Shown piece by piece: positions 29,801-38,264 of a DNA stretch of 64,000 nt. This DNA is from DATMER01 sp035556715 (GTDB lineage: Bacteria > Acidobacteriota > Thermoanaerobaculia > Multivoradales > UBA5704): assembly GCA_035556715.1 (NCBI GenBank), contig DATMER010000105.1, positions 124,001 through 188,000 of the forward strand. Reading direction: 5' to 3'. Position numbers and translations under genes: made by a program. Positions within the stretch are counted from its first letter, which is position 1. Each line of letters opens with the position of its first letter. The notes beneath the pieces were generated by a model. It saw only the letters and a program-made list of their open reading frames with translations, had not been told where the DNA came from and searched no databases.

Positions 29801-30999
29801 CGATCTTCGGCGGCGGCGCCGATCCCGCGAACAAGAGCGCGCCCAGGCGCGGCAACTGGCTCTACATGGTCGATATCGAAACCGGGCAGGCCATCTACAA
29901 GCGCCAGCTCCCGGGAGCGGTGCCCTCCGATCCGGCCGTGCTCGACACGGACCTCGACGGCTTCCTCGATACCATCTACATCGGCACCACGTCGGGGTTC
30001 CTTTTCAAGGTCGACATCAGCGTCGCGGCCACGCTCCAGGCGGCGACCATCGCCCCCGGCCTGACCATCCCGGCGAGGACGGGGCTCCCGGCGCTGGTCA
30101 ACCCCGTCACGGTGCAGCGGATCGTGGGCTGGAACCCGTTCCAGCTCTTCACCACGGGCGGCAAGCCCATCTACTTCGCGCCGACGGTCTTCTACGTCAG
30201 CAAGCTGAGCCGCTTCGCGCTCGCCTTCGGCACCGGCGACCGCGAGGACCTCTGGGCCGAGACCGGGCAGCCGGGACGTTTCTTCCTGATCATCGACGAC
30301 AACTACAAGACCGGCGACCCGCTCCTGCCGCTGGACGAGACTGATTTCCAGGGCATCGACTACAACGCCGACGACCAGCCCGGGGGCACGGACTTCGTGT
30401 TCAACCCGCCGATCGGGCTCCAGCGCGGGTGGTACCTCCGGCTGCCTCCCGACGAGCGGATCATCACCCAGACCTTCGGTCTCTCGGGCGTCGTCATCTT
30501 CTCCAGCTACCAGCCGAAGCTCGAGATCAACCCCGACGGCAACGGCACGATCTGCGCGCGCGGCGGCGACAGCAGCATCTTCGTCGTCTACGCGAACAAC
30601 GGTAACGGCATCATGTCCGAGGAGCATTCGGACGACGACGATCCGGATGACCCCGATGATCCGGATGACCCGGACGATCCGGACGATGACGGTGAAGACG
30701 ACAAGACCCGTTTCCGGACCGTGCCCGAGTTCGTGACCAACCCGTACGTCGAGCAGGGCGCGACCAAGAACCCGGGCAACAACGAAAACCCGGACGATGA
30801 CGACGCGCCCGACAACTCGGAGCAGCTCCGCGAGGCGCAGCGGGAGATCATGGAGACGCTGAAGCAGTTCTTCCCGCCGGAGACGAAGTTCGCGAACTAC
30901 TGGATCAGCGTCAGCGGCATCCGCTCGGACACCGGCTACGAGCGCTATGCGACAATCCCGATCGGGATCATCCAAAGGAACTGGAAGGAGCACCCGTGA
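26803..30999 (+). CDS. PilY1-like pilus tip adhesin with von Willebrand A domain
   Basis: The 1398-aa protein has a signal peptide (ALACAALLLLALLLAG), a vWA domain with MIDAS motif DTSGSM at 56-61, and later a PilY1-type beta-propeller (KMVVVGSNDGQLHFFDAG, then RTLVIGGFREGG). A calcium-binding loop DTDLDGFLD (about base 29944) is typical of the PilY1 C-terminal domain. Near the C-terminus is an acidic run of DDP/DPDD repeats (bases 30631-30690). PilY1 sits at the pilus tip, helps extension and adheres or senses surfaces. Several Cys pairs suit an exported protein. Confidence 0.92.
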   Translation: MSPERPSTGRTALGALACAALLLLALLLAGTPAALADDRELLRGSVSEPYVFILLDTSGSMHWTPKCTQAQFNAGECDFLCPEGDCYAPLQGDDPSSKFFQAKEALYEVIKDIDNVQFGFATYNQDGAFMKAKHYLYRARENGPNIVTGLPFPSAGSQDVLGMLWSCTSGSQIGCNDDNPADSGDSWEMTRIRRLPKGGVSFNQDVTVWVRHNGNRYRIKYDPVAGSLGSSVRFNIDIDRCTNDSCSSTANVSNKDVNFDLIDQFSSWDLEVNRTNPKLGFFNQGDVADPSATDTCAGWDPNATATGVPPGTFPSESATEDRFGGAYSIRFPTTADPQGRGAFFTMGDVVPLDWNNNHQQDILKRLAPNIIDNPSATPDFRSVSYFRDTRSGSESFLRLKDEDLRPFVASGSTPLGNSVKSFRSWWAGCTGANCAPGGWEKEAAQRDPEFACRKKFLLVLTDGDESCVPPPSNLTGADPCPWTKTLFDQEGIKTFVVAFGVENTAGNKLECMAANGGSGEPIYPQNKQELINALTDIFGQIREEASAFASAAVPSVQAEVADRIFLSSFTPLNGEAVWDGHLDAYLKPLPLTDDGKPDRERACPPVGSSNRGSCHLWDAGEVIVGQAPEMVDMNNSSTLSPGILKLGMNPNERRVFYGKTPSTNGIHQNLGLFAPPQTAPVATDPNWLDIWNAFKIPFTAPETPATAKKRTEDIIKQTLAVKDSEIEKADGSRTPIRYVLGDIFHSDPAIIDRPSDFSFYSSDVFGIPNAVSCTNNPGYRCFADRHQRRRKMVVVGSNDGQLHFFDAGIWDSDTGKFTDGTGTELFSYIPRVGMPLVRELAENGRQLYGIDSTARLDDVFLDPQHNGTPDPSQREWRTLVIGGFREGGEIDANGGNVADFFSGYYALDITQPDQLRTDKSPIDERIVPSCMTTNNQTVSGCGTLPFPALLWEFTDSLPGGDYRFDEDDNNEPDLGQTWSVPTVGRIRVNIGTTTTYKFVAIFGGGADPANKSAPRRGNWLYMVDIETGQAIYKRQLPGAVPSDPAVLDTDLDGFLDTIYIGTTSGFLFKVDISVAATLQAATIAPGLTIPARTGLPALVNPVTVQRIVGWNPFQLFTTGGKPIYFAPTVFYVSKLSRFALAFGTGDREDLWAETGQPGRFFLIIDDNYKTGDPLLPLDETDFQGIDYNADDQPGGTDFVFNPPIGLQRGWYLRLPPDERIITQTFGLSGVVIFSSYQPKLEINPDGNGTICARGGDSSIFVVYANNGNGIMSEEHSDDDDPDDPDDPDDPDDPDDDGEDDKTRFRTVPEFVTNPYVEQGATKNPGNNENPDDDDAPDNSEQLREAQREIMETLKQFFPPETKFANYWISVSGIRSDTGYERYATIPIGIIQRNWKEHP

Positions 31000-31721
31000 G
31001 ATCACACGTTGTCCTGGCCCTGGCCCTGACCCTCGCCGGATCACCGGCGGCGGCCGACTGGCTGGTTACCCGGGAGGGAGGGCGCGTCGAGACCAAGGGA
31101 CCCTGGAAGGTCAAGGGGAAGCTGGTCGTGTTCACCACCGCGGACGGAGCTCTCTCCTCGCTCCGCCTCGCCGACGTCGACCTGGAGGCGAGCGAGCGGG
31201 CCATGCAGGAGGAGGTCGCGGCCCGCGAGGCGAAGCTGCGGGAGGCCGAAAAGCCGGCGCCGCCGCGGAGGAAGTCCGTCCGGGTGGTGACGGATGCCGA
31301 TGTCAGGCCCGCCGAGCCCAGGCCGGAGGAAGAGGCCGAGACCGGCGAGGAGAAGAAGGAAGAGAAGGCCAAGGACGCCGGCAGCAACCCGATCGTGGTG
31401 AGCGACTGGGAGAGAAGGGAGCTGCCCGGCAAGCGGGGGGTGGAGGTCGTCGGCCAGTTGGAGAACCGGGGCGACCAGCTCGCCACCGGCCTGAAGGTCG
31501 CCGTGGCGCTCTTCGATGAGGCCAAGCAGATCCTGGCCACCGGCGAAGCGATGCTCGACGCCACCGCCCTGCGCCCCGGCGGCACCACCCGCTTCCGCGC
31601 CGACTTCGTGGGCACCTTCTCCTTCGCCGGAGCCGGCTTCGACGTGAAGAGCTACGGCCTCAAGCTCACGCAGGCGGAGCCGCAGGACACCGCGGAGTCC
31701 GGAGAGCAGACCCCGCCGTGA
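30996..31721 (+). CDS. Secreted FxLYD-like protein, end of pilin operon
   Basis: The 241-aa protein starts with a GTG that overlaps the PilY1 stop (GTGA). After a signal peptide (VVLALALTLAGSPAAA) comes a small beta-rich part (WLVTREGGRVETKGPWKVKG), a charged linker, then an Ig-like FxLYD-type domain (GVEVVGQLENRGDQLATGLKVAVALFDEAKQIL, LRPGGTTRFRADF). This domain is common in secreted bacterial proteins. Its role with the pilus is unknown. Its last 56 bases overlap the 3' end of the gene on the other strand. Confidence 0.8.
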   Translation: MRSHVVLALALTLAGSPAAADWLVTREGGRVETKGPWKVKGKLVVFTTADGALSSLRLADVDLEASERAMQEEVAAREAKLREAEKPAPPRRKSVRVVTDADVRPAEPRPEEEAETGEEKKEEKAKDAGSNPIVVSDWERRELPGKRGVEVVGQLENRGDQLATGLKVAVALFDEAKQILATGEAMLDATALRPGGTTRFRADFVGTFSFAGAGFDVKSYGLKLTQAEPQDTAESGEQTPP

Positions 31722-32367
31722 TTTGACCGGAGGGTGCCCCCGCTTCATGGGGGAACCCTTCCCCTTCGCGGATCGCCGATTCGGGCTCGCTGGGGAGCCG
31801 TTCCCCGGCAGGGACGAACGGCTCAGGACCGACGGGGAGCGGTTCCCCGTCATCCATGGACAGCCCGGGCTCGCCGGGGAGGTGTTCCCCGATGACGACG
31901 GCCTTCGCATCCCTGTTGGGGAGAGGCTCCCCCACGCCGCGCGGCCTCCCGGGCACGGTGGGGAGCGGCCCCCCTCCGCCTCCGGCTGCCGATCCCTGTC
32001 TGCCGAGGCGCTCGAGGTCCGGCAGCTCCTGCGTTCCCGTGGTCCGGACCCCGCGGTAGGGATACGGGCGCATCCCGAACGCATGCAGCACCTCGCTGTT
32101 CTTGCCGTAGTGGCTCCAGAGACCGCACCGGATGCGCATGGCGGCGTCGTGGGCCCTGCGCTTGGCCGCTTCCAGGTCGCGCGTGGCCTGCTGGGCGGCC
32201 GCGCGGTGCGCGAGCTGCCGCCGCTCGGCCTCGCGGGCCTCCTTCAGGGCCTGGTCGAGCTTCTTGCGGTCGGTCTGCAGGAGAGGGGGCAGTCCCCGGG
32301 TGATGGCCACGGAGGTGGCCAGGTGGCTCCAGCTCCTGTTGAGATCGGCGAACGCGGCGTTGTGCAT
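31666..32367 (-). CDS. Helical protein with C-terminal 14-residue tandem repeats
   Basis: The 233-aa protein starts behind GGAGGGAAGAGCC. Residues 1-95 are helical and charged (LDQALKEAREAERRQLAHRAAAQQ). Residues ~130-215 consist of about six 14-residue units each starting GE(P/H/R)LP, for example GEPLPNRDAKAVVI, GEHLPGEPGLSMDD, GEPLPVGPEPFVPA and GERLPSEPESAIRE. I know no family. The repeat units also read as similar repeats on the opposite strand because the GEPLP codons form a palindrome. No signal peptide. Confidence 0.6.
   Translation of the reverse strand: MHNAAFADLNRSWSHLATSVAITRGLPPLLQTDRKKLDQALKEAREAERRQLAHRAAAQQATRDLEAAKRRAHDAAMRIRCGLWSHYGKNSEVLHAFGMRPYPYRGVRTTGTQELPDLERLGRQGSAAGGGGGPLPTVPGRPRGVGEPLPNRDAKAVVIGEHLPGEPGLSMDDGEPLPVGPEPFVPAGERLPSEPESAIREGEGFPHEAGAPSGQITAGSALRTPRCPAAPPA
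31750..31974. repeat. 42-bp tandem repeat with palindromic core
   Basis: Six cores of the type GGGGANNNNTCCCC begin at 31750, 31792, 31834, 31876, 31918 and 31960, exactly 42 bases apart; the first is GGGGAACCCTTCCCC. The 27-base spacers differ, so this is a degenerate coding repeat, not CRISPR. On the minus strand it encodes the GEPLP units of the 233-aa protein. Confidence 0.85.
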
Positions 32368-32439
32368 GGCTCTTCCCTCCGTTTCAAGGTTCCCTGGTTT
32401 ACGGAGGGAGAGCGGCTGGAGTCTAGCGCCTGAGCTTCT

Positions 32440-33747
32440 CTACTCCCGGTACCGCGGCACCCCCTCCAGATCGTGCTCCTTGACCTTCCTCTGGAGAGTC
32501 CCGTAGCTCATCCCTAAAAGGTCCGCGGCCTTCTTCTTGTCTCCGCCGGTGTCGATCAGGGCCTGCCGGACGCGGTCGCGCTCGGTGGTCTGGGGGACGG
32601 GATGGAGGAGCTGGCGGAGGTCGGAGGCTCTCAGGGCCGGACCGTCGAAGAGGATCACGGCCCTCTCCAGCACGTTGGCCAGCTCGCGGACGTTCCCCGG
32701 CCAGGGCTGGTCCATGAGGAGGCCCTCGGCGTCCTCGTCCAGCCGCGGGGGCTCCATCCGGTGGCGGCGGGCGATCTCGCCGAGCAGGTGCCGGGCCAGG
32801 AACGGGATGTCGCTCGACCGTTCCCTCAGCGAGGGCAGCTCGATCGGGAAGACGTTCAGGCGGAAGAAGAGGTCGGAGCGGAAGGTCCCTTCCGAGACCA
32901 TGGCCTCCAGGTCGCGGTTCGTGGCCGCCACCAGCCGCACGTCCGCCCGCAGGGTCCGGCCGCCGCCCACCCGCTCGTAGGTGCGCTCCTCCAGGGCCCG
33001 CAGCACCTTGCCCTGGACCGAGAGCGGCAGCTCTCCGATCTCGTCCAGCATCAGGGTGCCCCGCTCGGCCATCTCGAAGCGGCCGGGCTGGCGCCGGTCC
33101 GCTCCCGTGAACGCTCCCTTTTCGTGGCCGAACAGCTCGTTCTCCAGGAGCGACTCGGGGATTGCGGCGCAGTTCAAAGCCACGAAGGGGCCGTCCTTGC
33201 GCGGGGAGACGCAGTGGAGCGCCCGGCTGAACATCTCCTTGCCGGTCCCGCTCTCGCCAGTCAGGAGCACCGTGCTCTCCGTGGGGGCGACCTTCTGGAG
33301 GAGACGGATCGCGGAGCGCAGCCGCGGGTGGCGGCCCACGATCGCGGGTGCGCCCGGCACGTGGAAGACCGCCGACTCGTCGCGCTCTCCGATCGCCCGC
33401 TCGATGAGCCGGGCGAGGTCGTCGATCTCCAGCGGCTTCTCCAGGAAGTCATAGGCCCCGAGCTTCATGGCCTCCACGGCCGAGCCCACGGTGCCGAAGC
33501 CGGTGAGGACCACCACCGGTGCCCGCGGCTGGGCGCGGCGGCTCGCCGCCAGGACCTCCAGGCCGGAGACGTCCGGCAGCTTGAGGTCGGTCAGGACCAG
33601 GTCGAAGGGGCTCTCTTCCACTTGGCGGATGCCCCCCTGGCCATCCGCGGCCGTCGCCACCTCGTACCCTTCCTGGGACAGGGCGCGCTCCAGCATGCGG
33701 CGCAGGGAGTCGCGGTCCTCGACGATCAGGATGCGGCCGGTAGGCAT
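32440..33747 (-). CDS. NtrC-family sigma-54-dependent response regulator
   Basis: The 435-aa protein has a receiver domain (phosphorylation site Asp54 in VLTDLKLPD), an AAA+ domain with Walker A GESGTGKE (164-171), the sigma-54 contact loop GAFTGA (211-216), and a C-terminal Fis-type HTH (DTGGDKKKAADLLGMSYGTLQRKVKEH). It activates sigma-54 RNA polymerase when phosphorylated. No histidine kinase is adjacent. The only clear sigma-54 promoter I see in the window is that of the minor pilin operon 8.6 kb away, which makes a PilR-like role plausible. Confidence 0.94.
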   Translation of the reverse strand: MPTGRILIVEDRDSLRRMLERALSQEGYEVATAADGQGGIRQVEESPFDLVLTDLKLPDVSGLEVLAASRRAQPRAPVVVLTGFGTVGSAVEAMKLGAYDFLEKPLEIDDLARLIERAIGERDESAVFHVPGAPAIVGRHPRLRSAIRLLQKVAPTESTVLLTGESGTGKEMFSRALHCVSPRKDGPFVALNCAAIPESLLENELFGHEKGAFTGADRRQPGRFEMAERGTLMLDEIGELPLSVQGKVLRALEERTYERVGGGRTLRADVRLVAATNRDLEAMVSEGTFRSDLFFRLNVFPIELPSLRERSSDIPFLARHLLGEIARRHRMEPPRLDEDAEGLLMDQPWPGNVRELANVLERAVILFDGPALRASDLRQLLHPVPQTTERDRVRQALIDTGGDKKKAADLLGMSYGTLQRKVKEHDLEGVPRYRE

Positions 33748-33754
33748 GAGGGAG

Positions 33755-35140
33755 TTACCCGATACTGCGGCGGACGGCGGCGATCAGGGCCGGGTCGTCC
33801 TCGGGGTCCACGGTGCGGAGGTCGAGCAGGAGCCGGCCCTGGCGGAGGTAGCCGACCACGGCCGGCTCGCCCTGGCGCAGACGGGCGAGGAGGGCGTCGT
33901 CGCCGGGCAGGGAGAGGGCCTCACCCGGGATCGGGGCCTCCGGCGCCGAACCGCCGCCGACAAAGGCCTCGGCGGGGACGATCTCGGCAGTGTCCGGCGG
34001 GAGCTCCGAAGCGGCGCGCTCCAGCCGCGCCCGGTGCTCCGCCGGGTCGGGCCACATCCGGTCCAGGGGGAGCGCGCCGCCGGCGAGGTGGAGGCGGAGG
34101 ACCCCCTCCAGGGCCGCGAAAGCCATGCGGTCCGGACGGAAGGCGCGGTAGAGAGGGTGCTTGCGGCAGGCGCGGACCAGGTCGGTCCGGCCCACCATGA
34201 GCCCGGTCTGGGGACCGCCCAGGAGCTTGTCGCCGCTGCCGCAGACGAGGTCGCAGCCGGCCTCGATCAGCTCGGCCATGCTCGGATGGTCCGCGAGCTG
34301 CGGCTCGGGACGCGGACGGAGCAGGCCGCTCCCCTCGTCCACGAGGACCGGGAGCCCCTTCTCCCGTCCGAGCCCGGCCAGCTCCTGGGGGGAGACGGAC
34401 AAGGTGAAGCCGGTGATCCGGAAGTTACTGGGGAAGACCTTGAGGAGGAGAGCGGTCTCTGGCCCGATGGCCTTCTCGTAGTCCGAGAGCCGGGTGCGGT
34501 TCGTGGCGCCCACTTCGACGAGACGGGCGCCGGCCGTGGCCAGGATCTCGGGGATGCGGAACGATCCGCCGATCTCGACCAGCTCGCCGCGGGAGACGAC
34601 CACCTCTTTCCCTCGGGCGTGAGCCGCCAGGGCGAGCACCAGGGCGGCGGCGTTGTTGTTGACGGCCAGGGCGGCTTCGGCGCCGGTCAGGGCGGTGAGC
34701 AGCCTCTCGGCCCGGCGGTTGCGCTCGCCCCGCTTGCCGGTCCCAACGTCGAGCTCCAGGTCGCAGTAGGCGTCCAGGAGAGGGGCCAGGCCGGCGGCCA
34801 CGGAGCGGGGGAGGGGAGCCCGCCCCAGGTTGGTATGGAGGAGGACGCCGGTGGCGTTGAGGACCCGGGTGAGGGAGTCCCCGAGCGCGGCCTCGATCCG
34901 GGCGGCGATGCGGCCGGGCAGGGAGGCCACGGCGCTCTCGATCTCCTCCGCGGAAGGGGCAGACCCGGCGGTCGTTTGCTCCCGGAGCCGCTCCCGGAGA
35001 TCGTCCACCTCCCGGCGGGCTTGGACCCTCACGGGACCTCGTCCGTATAATGGGATGAGGCTCGAGACCGCCGGGTCGCTGAGCAACCGGTCGAGCGAGG
35101 GGATCCCGCGACGGAGATCGGTGGTTTCGGCGGCTTCCAT
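33755..35140 (-). CDS. selA: L-seryl-tRNA(Sec) selenium transferase
   Basis: The 461-aa protein has the SelA N-terminal domain (IPSLDRLLSDP), NATGVLLHTNLGRAPL, and the PLP lysine Lys305 in CGSGDKLLGGPQTG. It converts seryl-tRNA(Sec) to selenocysteinyl-tRNA(Sec) with selenophosphate. This implies that the organism can make selenoproteins, provided selB, selC and selD are elsewhere; none is in this window. It lies seven bases upstream of the response regulator gene on the same strand. Confidence 0.94.
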   Translation of the reverse strand: MEAAETTDLRRGIPSLDRLLSDPAVSSLIPLYGRGPVRVQARREVDDLRERLREQTTAGSAPSAEEIESAVASLPGRIAARIEAALGDSLTRVLNATGVLLHTNLGRAPLPRSVAAGLAPLLDAYCDLELDVGTGKRGERNRRAERLLTALTGAEAALAVNNNAAALVLALAAHARGKEVVVSRGELVEIGGSFRIPEILATAGARLVEVGATNRTRLSDYEKAIGPETALLLKVFPSNFRITGFTLSVSPQELAGLGREKGLPVLVDEGSGLLRPRPEPQLADHPSMAELIEAGCDLVCGSGDKLLGGPQTGLMVGRTDLVRACRKHPLYRAFRPDRMAFAALEGVLRLHLAGGALPLDRMWPDPAEHRARLERAASELPPDTAEIVPAEAFVGGGSAPEAPIPGEALSLPGDDALLARLRQGEPAVVGYLRQGRLLLDLRTVDPEDDPALIAAVRRSIG

Positions 35141-35166
35141 CTTGCTGAGAGCATTCTAGGAGATTC

Positions 35167-35838
35167 GTGGACCCCAAGCGACCTTATCGGCCAGGCGCAG
35201 CGCCGGGCCAGCAAAACCCCCAGGCACCCGCCGCCGCGGCCAAGCGGCCCGGGGCCGGGGGACCCGTGCCTCCCCAGGCCGCGGTGCGGAAGGGTCCAGC
35301 CATCTCCGAGGCCCTCGACCAGCTCCAGCGGGACATCCGCCAGCTCCAGGTCGACTTCGAGCGCTTCTTCAACGGCGGCCTCCCGCTGCCTCCCGAGGAG
35401 CTGCGCGGCCGCATCCAGGCCCTGCTCCGCAACCTGCGCAACACCAGCATCACCGCCCCGGTGGACAACTTCCGCCTCGGCGACCTGGAGGCGCGCTTCA
35501 ACAGCTACAACGAGATGTTCAACCGCCGCCTGCGGGACGTGGAGGAGGGCCGCGGCCCCCACCGGGTCTTCGCGTTCGTCGAGAAGCAGCGCTTCGACGC
35601 CCGCGGCGGTATCGTGTTCGGGTCCGAGATCGACTCCGAGGCGGCCGAGGCGCTCTACCGCGGCCTGGCCTCCGGAGCCGGGGACGGGCCCAAGTTCGAC
35701 CTCGACAGCTTCCAGACCTACCTGCGCCGCCAGACCGAGGCCATCCGGCAGAAGACCGGATGCGACGAGGTGCAGTTCCGGGTGGCGGAGGAGGATGGGA
35801 AGCTGAAGCTCAAGGCAAGACCCGTCCCGGCCCGATAG
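35167..35838 (+). CDS. Coiled-coil protein resembling the MXAN_5187 C-terminal family
   Basis: The 223-aa protein starts with GTG at 35167. Residues 1-45 are Pro/Ala-rich and disordered. Residues ~50-125 contain LDQLQRDIRQLQVDFERFFNGGLPLPPEELRGRIQALLRNLRN, like the FERFFNG/PP/R..LR pattern I associate with the MXAN_5187 C-terminal domain. The C-terminal part is helical, with FQTYLRRQTEAIRQKTGCDEVQFRVAEEDGKLKLKARPV. Function unknown. It is divergent from selA and followed by a TPR gene on the same strand. Confidence 0.7.
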   Translation: MDPKRPYRPGAAPGQQNPQAPAAAAKRPGAGGPVPPQAAVRKGPAISEALDQLQRDIRQLQVDFERFFNGGLPLPPEELRGRIQALLRNLRNTSITAPVDNFRLGDLEARFNSYNEMFNRRLRDVEEGRGPHRVFAFVEKQRFDARGGIVFGSEIDSEAAEALYRGLASGAGDGPKFDLDSFQTYLRRQTEAIRQKTGCDEVQFRVAEEDGKLKLKARPVPAR

Positions 35839-35864
35839 GGGCGTAAGACTTCAGAAGGAGATTC

Positions 35865-36911
35865 ATGGTGCGTAGACGGATCAAGTCCCCTGCCGGCCTG
35901 TCGCTCGCCGCGGTCCTGCTGGCCGCCTTTGCGATCGCGGCCTTCGCCGCGGTGCCGCCGAACCTCTCCAAGGCGATCGAGGCGCAGCGGCGCCTGGTCG
36001 TGGAGAGGCCCCAGGACGCCGCGGTGCACAACGACCTCGGCAGCCTGCTCCTGCTCGCCGACCGGCCCGCCGAGGCCGAGACGGCCTACCGCAGGGCCAT
36101 CGAGCTCGACCCGGACAAGGTGTCGGCGCTGTTCAACCTCGCCCAGCTCCAGCAGCAGCGCGGCGAGATGCGCGAGGCGCTGCGCCTCTACACCCGCGTG
36201 GTGGAGGTCCAGCCCAACCACGCCTGGGCCCACTACCAGATCGGCACGCTCCACGAGAAGTGGGACCAGGAAGGCAAGGCCACCGAGCACTACGCCCGCG
36301 CCTTCGCCCTCGATCCCCAGCTCGCGTTCAAGGAGGTGAACCCGCACATCGTCGAAAACGGTCTGGTGACCGAGGCGATGCTGCGCGCCTACAACGAGAG
36401 CCCCGGGCAGCCGCAGGCGCCCAGGTATTTCGAGGAGCGGGACCGGATCGTGAAGCTGCTGGTGCCGCTGCCGCAGCCCGAGGCGGAGGCTCCGGGCCGC
36501 GAGGACGTGGCGGAGCGCGAGGCCGCCCCCCGCGGCCAGGCCCAGCCTCAGAGGGGGACGGCCCAGCCGGGCCAGCCGGGTCAACCGGGCCAGCAGACGG
36601 TCATCCGCGAGGGAGACCTGCGCGACCGTCCCACGGGCCAGGCGACTCCGCAGGGCCGCAGCGGCCGCCCCTCCCTGCGCCAGGCTACGCCGCAGCGCGG
36701 TCTGCGCCAGTGGGAGCGGCCCGATCCGAACATGCAGGAGGTGCCGAGCGAGGACCAGGAAGTGCAGCCAGGCATCGGGCCGGGGGGGCCGATCCCGGGA
36801 GAGGTCATCACGCCGCCGCCCGGAGGGGTCTACTACCGCCCCGGCTCCCCCAGCTCGGGCCGCCTGAACATCCGGGTGGTGCCGGAGAAGGACCGCGAGA
36901 CGCGGGGGTAG
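35865..36911 (+). CDS. TPR protein with Pro/Gln-rich tail
   Basis: The 348-aa protein follows AGAAGGAGATTC. An N-terminal hydrophobic segment (LAAVLLAAFAIAAFAAV) acts as a signal peptide or anchor. Three TPR units lie at about 45-145 (DAAVHNDLGSLLLLADRPAEAETAYRRAIELDP and repeats). The remaining ~150 residues are low-complexity, rich in Pro, Gln, Gly and Arg, with QPGQPGQPGQQ. Probably a periplasmic scaffold. Substrate or partner unknown. Confidence 0.78.
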   Translation: MVRRRIKSPAGLSLAAVLLAAFAIAAFAAVPPNLSKAIEAQRRLVVERPQDAAVHNDLGSLLLLADRPAEAETAYRRAIELDPDKVSALFNLAQLQQQRGEMREALRLYTRVVEVQPNHAWAHYQIGTLHEKWDQEGKATEHYARAFALDPQLAFKEVNPHIVENGLVTEAMLRAYNESPGQPQAPRYFEERDRIVKLLVPLPQPEAEAPGREDVAEREAAPRGQAQPQRGTAQPGQPGQPGQQTVIREGDLRDRPTGQATPQGRSGRPSLRQATPQRGLRQWERPDPNMQEVPSEDQEVQPGIGPGGPIPGEVITPPPGGVYYRPGSPSSGRLNIRVVPEKDRETRG

Positions 36912-37052
36912 AAGACCTCACCCCCTGTCCCCCTTCCCATCTTCCGACCACCCCCCGCCGGGAGAGGGGGAGACTTACAACTGCCAAAGACAGAGTGGGG
37001 TGGTGGCTCCCTCTCCCCCGGCACGGGGGAGAGGGCCGGGGAGAGGGGGGAT
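36912..37052. repeat. REP-like palindromic repeat, copy A
   Basis: The region between convergent genes contains GACCTCACCCCCTG and then CCCTCTCCCCC (37009-37019) / GGGGGAGAGGG (37025-37035) with a GGCAC loop. The same 27-bp palindrome occurs in opposite orientation at 52277-52303, and the GACCTCACCCCCTG start recurs at 60465. Stable hairpins of this type often close transcripts. Confidence 0.75.
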
Positions 37053-37056
37053 GGGA

Positions 37057-38124
<1,068 letters not shown>

Positions 38125-38189
38125 AGGTGTCCCTCCCTCCGAACGAGCCCGGGAGGTTACCACAGGGCCGCAAGAGGACCGTAAATCCA

Positions 38190-38219
38190 TTGACTCCCAG
38201 GGGAGTCGCCTGTTATAAG
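38190..38219 (+). promoter_or_regulatory. Sigma-70 promoter of TonB receptor with operator-like palindrome
   Basis: TTGACT (38190-38195) and TATAAG (38214-38219) are 18 bases apart. The spacer carries GACTCC-CAGG-GGAGTC (38192-38207), a 6-bp inverted repeat overlapping the -35 box, a good position for a repressor. Confidence 0.55.
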
Positions 38220-38264
38220 ACTCGGGAACTAGGTTTGATTTAGCGGTCTCGCGGAGGTTTTGCC

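Noticed and set aside
27946..31044. 1032-codon open frame opposite PilY1
   Set aside because: Mirror of the PilY1 gene; composition is low-complexity Val/Arg/Asp/Glu without motifs or a ribosome-binding site.
31750..31974. CRISPR array
   Set aside because: The repeat unit is only 15 conserved bases, the spacers stay in one reading frame, and no cas gene is in the window. It is a coding repeat.
33755..35140. Selenoprotein genes near selA
   Set aside because: I looked for genes interrupted by in-frame TGA near selA and elsewhere and found none I could support.
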